Shown in pieces: positions 1 through 6,486 of a stretch of DNA of 12,051 nucleotides (positions within the stretch are counted from its first letter, which is position 1; every line of letters starts with the position of its first letter). Position numbers and translations under genes: made by a program. Source of the DNA: Lentisphaeria bacterium (GTDB taxonomy: Bacteria; Verrucomicrobiota; Lentisphaeria; Victivallales; GWF2-50-93); the NCBI GenBank assembly GCA_020056205.1, contig JAGVIF010000393.1:1-12051 (forward strand), written 5' to 3'. The notes below the pieces were generated by a model. The model had not been told where the DNA came from. It was given only the letters and a program-made list of their open reading frames with translations, and did no database searches.

Positions 1-21
1 AACATATAAGGAATTCAGCAT

Positions 22-1227
22 ATGGGCTACACGACTATAAATAAATGCAGGATATGTGGGGGCAACAGGCTCAGTTCTGTTCTTTCCCTGGGCAACCTCT
101 ATGTATCGACTTTTGTAGATAAGACTGATGACAAGGTGGAGAGAGCGCCATTGGAGCTTGTCCTGTGTGAAAAGTGCACCCTTCTCCAACTAAGGGACAC
201 TGCACCACAGGAGCTGATGTATTCAAGGCACTACTGGTACAGGTCGGGCCTCAATACGGTCATAATAAACGATCTCAAGGAAATTGCGGAGGTGGCCGCC
301 TCATTGGCCAAGCTTAAATCTGGAGATATCGTTCTTGATATCGGTGCAAATGATGGGACAATGCTCGAATTTTATCCGGAGAATCTGATCAGGGTTGGGT
401 GTGAGCCAGCCGATAATCTTGCCATAGAACTTAAAAAAGTCACAGCTCATGTAATACACGATTTCTGGAATTATGAGAACTGGAAGAAACTTTTTGGTGA
501 AAAGAAGGCAAAGGTCATAACGGCGATCGGGATGTTCTATGACATGGAAGATCCTAACCAGTTCATCAGGGATTCAGTCAGGGCCCTTGATAATGAGGGC
601 ATTTTCATCGCCCAGCTGATGTGTCTTAGGCCAATGCTGGAGAAGAATGATCTCGGGAATATTTGCCACGAGCATTTGGAATATTATTCATACGATTCTC
701 TGAAATATCTTTTAGAGACAAACGGACTTGAAATCTTCAAGGTCGAGGAGAACAGCATAAACGGGGGGAGCTACAGGATTTTCGCAAGCCACTTCAAGGA
801 CGGGAGCGTGCAATTCCCTGAAAAATTCACCCTCAAAGACTACAAGGATTTTGAAAAGCGGATTATAACGAACAGGGATAAATGCGTAAAGTTCATCAGG
901 AAAGTTGTTTCGGAAGGGAAAAAAGTATATGTCTACGGAGCCTCCACAAAGGGAAATACCATCCTCCAGTATTACGGGCTGGATGACAAGCTGATAGAAG
1001 GGGCGGCGGAAAAAAGCTCTGAAAAATGGGGCAAGTATACGGTGGGGACCAATATTCCGATCGTTTCCGAGGAGGAAGCAAGAAAACATGCTGATTATTT
1101 CCTGGTTCTTCCCTGGGCTTTTTTCAGTACATTTTACGGCAAGGAAAGGGCTTGGCTTGGAAAAGGGGGCAAGTTCATTGTCCCACTGCCCGATTTTAGG
1201 GTCGTAGGAAAGAATGATAATCCCTGA
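22..1227 (+). CDS. SAM-dependent sugar C-methyltransferase (TylCIII/TcaB9-like)
   Basis: Predicted cytoplasmic enzyme that transfers a methyl group from S-adenosylmethionine to a carbon of an NDP-4-keto-deoxysugar. The N-terminal zinc-binding domain shows cysteine pairs C9/C12 and C49/C52. A class I methyltransferase domain follows, with the SAM-binding glycine motif LDIGANDGT at about residues 105-113. The catalytic loop reads ICHEHLEYYS (about 214-223); the HEH core matches the general-base region of the TcaB9 family, where a tyrosine usually stands at the position of C215. A C-terminal Rossmann-like half (VYVYGASTKGNT, about 302-313) completes the three-domain layout, and 401 residues is the normal family length. 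The ATG at 22 has AAGGA nine bases upstream. The gene overlaps the Nudix gene by 14 nt. With a GDP-mannose dehydratase-like gene two places downstream, a GDP-4-keto-6-deoxyhexose is the likely substrate, but that is inference. No signal peptide or membrane segment is visible. Confidence 0.88.
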   Translation: MGYTTINKCRICGGNRLSSVLSLGNLYVSTFVDKTDDKVERAPLELVLCEKCTLLQLRDTAPQELMYSRHYWYRSGLNTVIINDLKEIAEVAASLAKLKSGDIVLDIGANDGTMLEFYPENLIRVGCEPADNLAIELKKVTAHVIHDFWNYENWKKLFGEKKAKVITAIGMFYDMEDPNQFIRDSVRALDNEGIFIAQLMCLRPMLEKNDLGNICHEHLEYYSYDSLKYLLETNGLEIFKVEENSINGGSYRIFASHFKDGSVQFPEKFTLKDYKDFEKRIITNRDKCVKFIRKVVSEGKKVYVYGASTKGNTILQYYGLDDKLIEGAAEKSSEKWGKYTVGTNIPIVSEEEARKHADYFLVLPWAFFSTFYGKERAWLGKGGKFIVPLPDFRVVGKNDNP

Positions 1228-1666
1228 ATCGCAATACCGTCGGATTATACGCTCTATTCCAATCCTATGTGTTGACGTAGTGATTGAAGTCGACGGTCGT
1301 TATCTTCTTGTGAAGAGAAACAATGCGCCGAAAAAAGGCAGATGGTGGGTTCCGGGAGGAAGAATTCACAAGGGCGAATCTGCGGTGTCGGCTGTAAAAA
1401 GAAAAGCTATGGAGGAGACAGGACTGGATATTCATGATATTGAACCGCTGGGATACTATGAATGCGTATTTAAAAGATCCAGTTTCGGTAGAATGCCCGG
1501 AGGATACCACGCAATTAGCATTGTCTTTGTCTGCAAGGCTTCGCTAAAGGAAATTTCACTGGACGATCAGAGTTCCGGCTGGAAGCTTGGAAACCTGCCC
1601 AAAGATTTTAAAATAAGATATTTCAACGAAGGAAAACAGATATGTCAAATATCAAAAGAGCGCTGA
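1214..1666 (+). CDS. Nudix hydrolase, GDP-mannose mannosyl hydrolase (Gmm)-like
   Basis: A 150-residue single-domain Nudix protein, probably cytoplasmic, that would hydrolyse a nucleotide sugar. The Nudix box spans about residues 49-71: G49, E55, R63, E67-E68 and G70 fit the consensus, but the Glu expected after the Arg is Lys64. E. coli Gmm also lacks that Glu. The N-terminus (IIRSIPILCVDVVI) and the stretch from NNAPKKG to VPGGR resemble the corresponding parts of Gmm, which releases GDP and mannose from GDP-mannose by attack at the sugar carbon. Gmm genes commonly sit beside GDP-mannose dehydratase genes in O-antigen and colanic acid clusters, as here. The ATG at 1214 lies inside the end of the methyltransferase gene with AGGAA just upstream, and the 3' end overlaps the next gene by 25 nt, so translation is probably coupled. 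The exact substrate is inferred from similarity and context. Confidence 0.85.
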   Translation: MIIPESQYRRIIRSIPILCVDVVIEVDGRYLLVKRNNAPKKGRWWVPGGRIHKGESAVSAVKRKAMEETGLDIHDIEPLGYYECVFKRSSFGRMPGGYHAISIVFVCKASLKEISLDDQSSGWKLGNLPKDFKIRYFNEGKQICQISKER

Positions 1667-2640
1667 TTTTAGGTGTCACCGGTCAGGATGGTTCCTATCT
1701 TGCGGAAATACTTCTTGAAAAGGGATATGAAGTCCATGGGATGGCGCGCCGATCCGCGACAGGAAACACTAGAAACATAGATCATCTCATTCATGATGAA
1801 AAAATATTTGAAGAACGTTTTTTCCTGGAAAGGGGCGATCTCGCGGATGTCACATCCCTTTATAGGATAATATCGGCGGTCAAGCCCGATGAGATATATA
1901 ATGAGGCCGATCAGGATCATGTGAGCTGGAGCTTTGCAATGCCGGCATATTCCTATGACATAACGGGAGCTGCAGTTGGAAGGATACTTGAAATAATACG
2001 TCAGATAAATCCGACGATAAGATACTTCCAGCCCTGTACGTCGAATATGTTCGGGGATCCGGAGGAGGTTCCGCAGAACGAAAATACCAGGTTCAACCCG
2101 AAGAGCCCGTATGCGGTTGCAAAGGCATTCGCCTTCATGCAGGTGAAATATTACAGGGAGGCATATGGCATGTTCGCTGTAAACGGCATCCTCTACAACC
2201 ATGAATCTCCTCGTCGGACAGAAGAATATGTGACTAGGAAAATAACTAGGGCCGCCGCAATGATTTCCGCAGGATTCCAGAAAAAAATAAGTCTTGGTGA
2301 TATGACTGCCGAGATTGACTGGGGTTATGCCAGGGAATACATGGAGACGGCGCAGAAGATACTTCAGCAGGACAAACCGGAAGACTTCATAATAGCTACC
2401 GGTGAAACTCATACGGTGAGGGAGTGGCTTGAAGAAGCCTTTCGCCAAGTGAATCTAAAGGCTGACGATCATCTTGAAATAAACCCGAAATTCATGAGGC
2501 CGACAAAGACAGGAAAACTTGTCGGAGACATCTCAAAAGCCAAAAATTCATTCGGCTACAATCCCAGAGTGAAATTCAAGGAATTGATCAGGATCATGGT
2601 TGACACCGATGTGAGGACTTTGAAACTTGCCAGTCTCTGA
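1642..2640 (+). CDS. GDP-mannose 4,6-dehydratase-like extended SDR, divergent active site
   Basis: An extended short-chain dehydrogenase/reductase most like GMD, which converts GDP-mannose to GDP-4-keto-6-deoxymannose, the precursor of fucose, rhamnose, perosamine and related sugars. Visible family features are the nucleotide-binding GVTGQDG (residues 11-17), RRSATGNTRNIDHL (36-49), catalytic Y157/K161 in SPYAVAK, NHESPRR (186-192), a DWGYAREY stretch, IATGETHTVREW and MRPTKTGKLVGD (286-297). Two blocks depart from canonical GMD. YNEADQDHVSWSF replaces the usual YNLAAQSHVAVSF. The catalytic Thr-Ser-Glu block reads T133-S134-N135, so the usual catalytic glutamate is asparagine. At 332 residues it is somewhat shorter than typical GMDs (about 345-375). 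The ATG at 1642 has GAAGGA eight bases upstream. It may be a GMD subfamily with altered chemistry; the product name should be held loosely. Confidence 0.85.
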   Translation: MSNIKRALILGVTGQDGSYLAEILLEKGYEVHGMARRSATGNTRNIDHLIHDEKIFEERFFLERGDLADVTSLYRIISAVKPDEIYNEADQDHVSWSFAMPAYSYDITGAAVGRILEIIRQINPTIRYFQPCTSNMFGDPEEVPQNENTRFNPKSPYAVAKAFAFMQVKYYREAYGMFAVNGILYNHESPRRTEEYVTRKITRAAAMISAGFQKKISLGDMTAEIDWGYAREYMETAQKILQQDKPEDFIIATGETHTVREWLEEAFRQVNLKADDHLEINPKFMRPTKTGKLVGDISKAKNSFGYNPRVKFKELIRIMVDTDVRTLKLASL

Positions 2641-2656
2641 ATAATGAAATGAATCC

Positions 2657-3898
2657 ATGAAAAGACGCATAGGCATACTGTTCCCGTCATCTAAAAAGGG
2701 CGGAGTCTATCAGTATGCGAGGGGTATTGCAGACAGCTTGATCAATCATTCAGGCAATTATGACTTCTGTATTATTCATGAGGAAGGGAAGCCTGATCTG
2801 TCATCAGGTGGATCTAATGATCGTTCAATAGATTTCGTGCAGATCCCCCCCTGCAATCCGTCCAATCTCAGGAAGCTTATTCATCTGCTGTCCCTTTATA
2901 TCGGGTTCAGCCCGGGTTTGATAAAGAACCTGAAAAGTGTTCTTGAAAAGGCATCGGTTGACCTGCTTATAGTTCCTACACCATTATTCTTCTCTATCCC
3001 TTTGGATGTCCCGTTTATAACGTCCTTGCCTGATCATAATGATAAATATTTCCCTGATTTCCCTGAATACTCCTTAAAAACAAAACTGGCACGGAATATT
3101 ATTTTCAGATATTTCGGCAAGAATGCCGTCCTCGTTGTTGCCGATTCGGAAACAACCGTCGGGGATCTTGAGAGATTTTCAGGAGTACATAGAGAGAAAA
3201 CTTTTATCATCCCCTATATTCCGCCTGATTATATTTATGAATTTAAAGATATGTCTCAGGCCGAAGCCGCCATCCTTACCAACCACCTTAATCTTCCAGA
3301 CAGATACATCTTCTATCCCGCCCAGTTCTGGTATCAGAAGAATCACTTCAGGCTTTTCAAGGCAATCAGACGTGTCAGGGATATCCACAACGAAAAAATC
3401 AATCTTGTCCTGTCCGGAAACTCAACAGGCAGTCCCATATATGAAAAAGTTTATCAGGAACTGCAAACTCTGGGGGAAGAACTTGATATAGAGTCACAGA
3501 TAACTTATATGGGATACACAGATAACAAGATGACAGTAGCGCTTTATAAGAGGTCGGTCGGACTTGTAAGTCCCGCTCTTCAGGCGCCGACAACCATTCC
3601 ACCTCTTGAAGCGATGATGCTTGGCGTCCCAGTGGCAACAGTGAATCTTGCTGAAATACCTAAGCAGGTAGGTGATGCAGGATTATTATTTGATCCATTG
3701 GATGTTGAGGACATCGCCAAAAAAACATATATTCTATGGACTGATGCCGCTCTCAGGGAACAGATGGTTAGCAGAGGCCTGGAGATTGTAAAATATCTTA
3801 ATAGAGAATGGTATGCGGAGCAATGGGTGAAAGCCATATCGAATGCCTTTATGAGGACTACAGTAGCCCCTGAGAAATGGACAAAGGATAAGTTGTGA
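2657..3898 (+). CDS. GT4-type (GT-B fold) glycosyltransferase
   Basis: A 413-residue glycosyltransferase expected to move a sugar from an NDP-sugar (GDP-mannose would suit the locus) to a growing lipid-linked glycan at the inner face of the membrane. The N-terminal Rossmann half opens with KRRIGILFPSSKKGGVYQYARGIA, in which the GGVYQYA loop is typical of GT4 acceptor domains. The C-terminal half begins near FYPAQFWYQKNHFRL, the usual start of the donor domain. The family signature follows at about residues 312-345: PPLEAMMLGVPVATVN, with the conserved E-x7-E pattern weakened, then IPKQVGDAGLLFDPLD. There is no signal peptide. The start lies 16 nt after the dehydratase stop and lacks a strong Shine-Dalgarno sequence, so it probably relies on translational coupling. 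The stop overlaps the GTG start of the next gene by 4 nt. Donor and acceptor cannot be read from sequence. Confidence 0.88.
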   Translation: MKRRIGILFPSSKKGGVYQYARGIADSLINHSGNYDFCIIHEEGKPDLSSGGSNDRSIDFVQIPPCNPSNLRKLIHLLSLYIGFSPGLIKNLKSVLEKASVDLLIVPTPLFFSIPLDVPFITSLPDHNDKYFPDFPEYSLKTKLARNIIFRYFGKNAVLVVADSETTVGDLERFSGVHREKTFIIPYIPPDYIYEFKDMSQAEAAILTNHLNLPDRYIFYPAQFWYQKNHFRLFKAIRRVRDIHNEKINLVLSGNSTGSPIYEKVYQELQTLGEELDIESQITYMGYTDNKMTVALYKRSVGLVSPALQAPTTIPPLEAMMLGVPVATVNLAEIPKQVGDAGLLFDPLDVEDIAKKTYILWTDAALREQMVSRGLEIVKYLNREWYAEQWVKAISNAFMRTTVAPEKWTKDKL

Positions 3899-5640
3899 TC
3901 CAAATTACACAAAAATTCTTAAAGAACCTAAAAAATCATTCAGTGCTCATTCTGATCCTGTCCTGCGGCGTGATATCTTTTGGAATATGGAATGCCGGTT
4001 TGCCGCTTGGCGATGAGGCAGGATATATAGAAACGGCAAGAAATCTTGCTTCGGAAGGGAAATATACTTCAAACCTATATTTGCTAAGCTATGCCCTGAT
4101 ATTTAAATTTACTTCTATGGAGCCTGCTTCCGCCCATTATCTTCTCAGATATGCCACTTCGCTTCTTTCGACAGTCCTGATCTATCTGCTCCTTAAAAGC
4201 ATGAAATTCGCCATGAGTGAGTTCATAATACTAATTGTCTGCATATTCTGGATGAACTGCCTCCTAAACATCCCATATGTCCAGTATGGAAATATCAACC
4301 TGTTTGCCATGAACATTGCGTTGATCCCTGTTATTTATCTGATCAGAAAACAATCCCTGAATTCTTTTATTATCTGTCTGGCCTCTTTCCTGTGGTGTTC
4401 AAAGATCAGGCCTGAATATATTCTCGCAGTATTCCTGCTGCTTTTATATTTCGGATTTATTTATTTCGACAAGATATTTCATGCCGATAAACAAAAGATA
4501 ATGTCATCAATAAGATCATCTTTCTTATCGCTGCTGATTTTAGTCTTTACACTATTTACAATCTTTTCCGATAAGTCGCAGGAGAGGGATTTTGACAAGT
4601 ATATGTTGCAGGTATTAAGCCAGTGCTATACTTTTTTATACGCCAAAATGAATCCGGATATCAGCATAGATCCTATGCAGGAACATTCTGCCATAATAGA
4701 TGAAGTTTTTGACCATCCATCAGGTTTTATAGATGCCTTCAGGAAAAATCCCTTAGAAATCATTACATATTTTGCTCTGAATGGATCAATCAATACCTTG
4801 CTCCTTGTCCCAAGCCTTGTTCAGCATAGGCCAATGATTCCAATATCGAAACTCCCCGAAATTTATGAAATATTGTTTATCTTGTTCGTTCCGGTCTGTG
4901 CTGTCGCCATGGTTATAAGAAGAGCCTTCAAAGGAATTTCCTTTAATAATATCCTATCATTTCTCAACATGAAGCTGGCGGATATTCCAGAACGCCTTCA
5001 AATTCGTGGTAATTTAATCAAGCGCATGGATATTACAGTTCTAATTATTTTATCTTCTTCCTCAATAGTTTCCATATTCCTCGCGATGCCGGATCCGAGA
5101 TGTTGGGTGACATGCATTCCCCTCGCGCTTTTTTGGTTTGCGTGGGGTTATTCGTACATGTATTCAAATGTCATCCCCGCAAAATTTAAAATAAAACAAA
5201 ATGATTTATCATCCTGCCCTCAGAAGTCATGTTTTCCCTATTGCATGATTCCATTGGCGGTATTTTTAATTTTTGCTGTCTATATGTCCCGTCCAAAGTT
5301 TCTTGACCTGAAAAGCAACAAAGTTGTGATTGATGCTATAAGAAAATCATCGGCATGGAAGAAAAAGCCTGTTATTGCCGGAAGCAACTCGATTTCCGTT
5401 TATGCAGTAATGGGGGAATGCGAAAGAATTGGATTATCCGCTTTGTCTACGGAAATGTTCAAAAGCGGATATATTGATTATTTCGTTGTTGACATAAATC
5501 ACAGGATATCCAAGTTCTGGGCGGAAAACCGGGAATTTATGGAAAATTTTGAAGCCGATCCAGGAACATGGGGATACATGAATATGAATGTTGAAAATTC
5601 AGACGGCTTAGTTGTTTATGCAAAGAAGCAAACAAGATGA
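3895..5640 (+). CDS. Polytopic GT-C glycosyltransferase (PMT/ArnT-like, GT39/GT83 type)
   Basis: A 581-residue integral membrane protein with about ten or more hydrophobic segments. The first covers roughly residues 15-35 and is followed by GLPLGDEAGYIETARNLASEG. The acidic pair D40-E41 in this first outer loop, followed by a Tyr and a helix ending in G-Y/F, is the hallmark of GT-C enzymes such as PMT and ArnT. These use a polyprenyl-phosphate-linked sugar on the periplasmic side of the membrane. The last 120 residues are a soluble domain (from about RPKFLDLKSNK). The start is GTG at 3895, chosen because GTGA overlaps the upstream stop and AAAGGA lies six bases upstream. The stop overlaps the ATG of the broken GT2 gene. 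DPM-type GT2 enzymes make the polyprenyl-phosphate sugars that GT-C enzymes use, so this gene may have lost a dedicated donor synthase. Acceptor unknown. Confidence 0.82.
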   Translation: MIQITQKFLKNLKNHSVLILILSCGVISFGIWNAGLPLGDEAGYIETARNLASEGKYTSNLYLLSYALIFKFTSMEPASAHYLLRYATSLLSTVLIYLLLKSMKFAMSEFIILIVCIFWMNCLLNIPYVQYGNINLFAMNIALIPVIYLIRKQSLNSFIICLASFLWCSKIRPEYILAVFLLLLYFGFIYFDKIFHADKQKIMSSIRSSFLSLLILVFTLFTIFSDKSQERDFDKYMLQVLSQCYTFLYAKMNPDISIDPMQEHSAIIDEVFDHPSGFIDAFRKNPLEIITYFALNGSINTLLLVPSLVQHRPMIPISKLPEIYEILFILFVPVCAVAMVIRRAFKGISFNNILSFLNMKLADIPERLQIRGNLIKRMDITVLIILSSSSIVSIFLAMPDPRCWVTCIPLALFWFAWGYSYMYSNVIPAKFKIKQNDLSSCPQKSCFPYCMIPLAVFLIFAVYMSRPKFLDLKSNKVVIDAIRKSSAWKKKPVIAGSNSISVYAVMGECERIGLSALSTEMFKSGYIDYFVVDINHRISKFWAENREFMENFEADPGTWGYMNMNVENSDGLVVYAKKQTR

Positions 5641-6052
5641 AAAAAGTCCTCATATTCGTTGTGGCATATCACGCGGAGTCCCATATAGCATCGGTTCTTG
5701 AGAGAATTCCAAAGGAGATATGGGATTCAGAGAAATACACGTCGGAGATATTGATAATTGATGACGCATCCGCTGACGGGACGAAACAGGATTTATAAGG
5801 GAATGCGGAAGAAATTCAATTTGAGGGTTCTTCGAAATCCGGTCAATCAGGGATATGGAGGGAATATCATAAAGAATTCCATCATATCAAAACTTCAACG
5901 TTTTAATGGACTCCAAGCTTTCTGAATTCCACACGGGCTACAGGGCATTTTCAAGGGAATTGCTCGAATCCCTCCCGTTTGAGGCAATGATCCGCATTGA
6001 CTTTCTGTTTTCCCCGATTACAGCACAAGAGAGAATCATATCCGTCCCATAG
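5637..6052 (+). pseudogene. Broken GT2 glycosyltransferase (polyprenyl-phosphate sugar synthase/DPM1-like)
   Basis: Remains of a GT2 gene in three frames. Piece one (5637-5798) starts with an ATG overlapping the previous stop, reads MKKVLIFVVAYHAESHIASV, then LIIDDASADGTK, the GT-A nucleotide-binding edge, and ends at TAA. A one-base shift near 5785-5790 opens piece two (about 5791-5885), with FNLRVLRNPVNQGYGGN, the next conserved GT2 block. Piece three (5906-6052, a third frame) reads KLSEFHTGYRAFSRELLESL, the conserved block near the end of the catalytic domain in DPM1-like GT2 proteins. Between pieces two and three about 80 residues are missing, including the region expected to hold the DxD-type metal site and the GSRML-like block. 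The end of piece three drifts from the family, and a mobile element starts 4 nt after its stop. No functional enzyme can be made. Family assignment rests on the motif order; the role as donor synthase for the adjacent GT-C is inference. Confidence 0.88.
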
Positions 6053-6056
6053 CGGG
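6049..6056. repeat. 8-bp direct repeat, left copy (target site duplication)
   Basis: ATAGCGGG directly abuts the left end of the 209-bp element and recurs exactly at 6266-6273, directly abutting its right end. A perfect 8-bp repeat at precisely the two boundaries defined by the inverted repeats is what a transposition event leaves. It overlaps the stop codon of the third piece of the broken GT2 gene (TAG at 6050-6052). Confidence 0.8.
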
Positions 6057-6096
6057 GTGAGAGTTCAGCAAACCACGCCCTTTGCTGAACTCTTAC
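6057..6096 (-). repeat. 40-nt hairpin repeat, left-end copy
   Basis: A stem-loop. On the plus strand GTGAGAGTTCAGCAAA pairs with TTTGCTGAACTCTTAC apart from one G-T wobble, leaving the 8-nt loop CCACGCCC. Read on the minus strand the loop is GGGCGTGG, matching the other two copies. Its stem sequence differs from theirs at many positions but stays paired. Confidence 0.85.
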
Positions 6097-6225
6097 TAAA
6101 AATAAAATGCGAAATACGAGTTTTAAATTGGTTTTTTATAAAAAATAACCGTAACGTCTTTTCCCTGTGTACTAAAAGTCGTTTTTTTTTTGCGGGAAAA
6201 TCATTGATTTCGCATTTTATTAGAG

Positions 6226-6265
6226 GTAAATATTCACTGAAGGACGTGGTTCAGTGAATATTTAC
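6226..6265 (+). repeat. 40-nt hairpin repeat, right-end copy
   Basis: A perfect 16-bp stem (GTAAATATTCACTGAA with its complement) enclosing the 8-nt loop GGACGTGG. It forms the outer part of the right terminal repeat of the 209-bp element. It differs by a single loop base from the solo copy at 9969-10008. Confidence 0.9.
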
Positions 6266-6273
6266 ATAGCGGG
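6266..6273. repeat. 8-bp direct repeat, right copy (target site duplication)
   Basis: ATAGCGGG, identical to 6049-6056, immediately after the last base of the 209-bp element. The preceding base is also C at both sites, but symmetry of the inverted repeats places that right-hand C inside the element, so 8 bp is the better reading. Confidence 0.8.
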
Positions 6274-6486
6274 CGGGGAGGCCGAAGCGTTTTAGACTAT
6301 AGGCTAATAGATCACAACACAAGAAAGCGTATTTCAAAAGCCAAATCAAATAGAGAATGTCATAGATTTCTAATTTGTGGCAGAATCCCACATGAACAGA
6401 TAGGCAATAGGGCATGAGGCCGATATCCCTTTTGATAAATTGCCAGCCCGGATTACATTACGCCTGTAAAAATAGGAGACATCTCA
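6274..6486. other. Gene-free stretch upstream of the toxin-antitoxin pair
   Basis: About 210 bases with no open frame showing recognisable protein similarity and no clear RNA gene. The frame through 6274-6414 stays open for some 45 codons but has no plausible start and a composition unlike its neighbours. The 3' part probably holds the promoter and leader of the downstream antitoxin gene. I cannot tell whether any of it is residual sequence from the broken GT2 gene. Confidence 0.5.
6432..6459 (+). promoter_or_regulatory. Possible sigma70-type promoter for mntA-hepT
   Basis: TTGATA (6432-6437) and TACATT (6454-6459) are separated by 16 bases and sit 28 bases before the antitoxin ATG. The -35 matches the consensus at five of six bases and the -10 at four of six. 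An independent promoter is expected for a toxin-antitoxin pair inserted in another operon. The match is weak and could be chance. Confidence 0.3.

Larger units (their letters stand above)
6057..6265. mobile_element. 209-bp MITE-like element with hairpin-bearing terminal inverted repeats
   Basis: A non-coding element recognised by its symmetry. The left terminal repeat (6057-6115) and right terminal repeat (6207-6265) are each about 59 bp. Each contains a 40-nt hairpin at the outer edge and an identical inner block, AATAAAATGCGAAAT, beginning exactly 44 nt from each end (6101-6115 and, inverted, 6207-6221). The ends read GTGA (left) and GTAA (right, read inwards), and an 8-bp direct repeat flanks both sides. 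The 91-bp core is AT-rich, has a run of ten T (6182-6191), and codes for nothing I can recognise. From family knowledge, 8-bp target duplications with GTAA termini are features of IS66-family elements, so an IS66-type transposase acting in trans is a reasonable guess, not shown here. The hairpins could also act as transcription barriers between the polysaccharide operon and the toxin-antitoxin pair. Confidence 0.82.

Noticed and set aside
1669..2448. Long minus-strand open frame of 259 codons opposite the dehydratase gene.
   Set aside because: It lies entirely antisense to a strongly conserved SDR gene, shows no protein motif, and has no ribosome binding site. It is a shadow of codon bias on the other strand.
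6130..6150. AT-rich imperfect palindrome in the core of the element that might be a terminator or operator.
   Set aside because: Pairing is interrupted at two positions and made almost wholly of A-T pairs, no T-run follows directly, and it is off the symmetry centre of the element. This is likely chance in AT-rich sequence.
5997..6257. Plus-strand ORF of 86 codons with a C-terminus (KYSLKDVVQ) resembling that of the GT-C protein ending at 10000.
   Set aside because: It runs through the end of the broken GT2 gene and across the 209-bp element. The shared C-terminus is only the translation of the hairpin repeat in the same relative frame, not protein homology.
6048..6273. Reading the direct repeat flanking the element as 9 bp (CATAGCGGG).
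   Set aside because: The extra C on the right lies inside the inverted-repeat symmetry (pairs with G6057), so it belongs to the element. The 8-bp reading fits both boundaries exactly.
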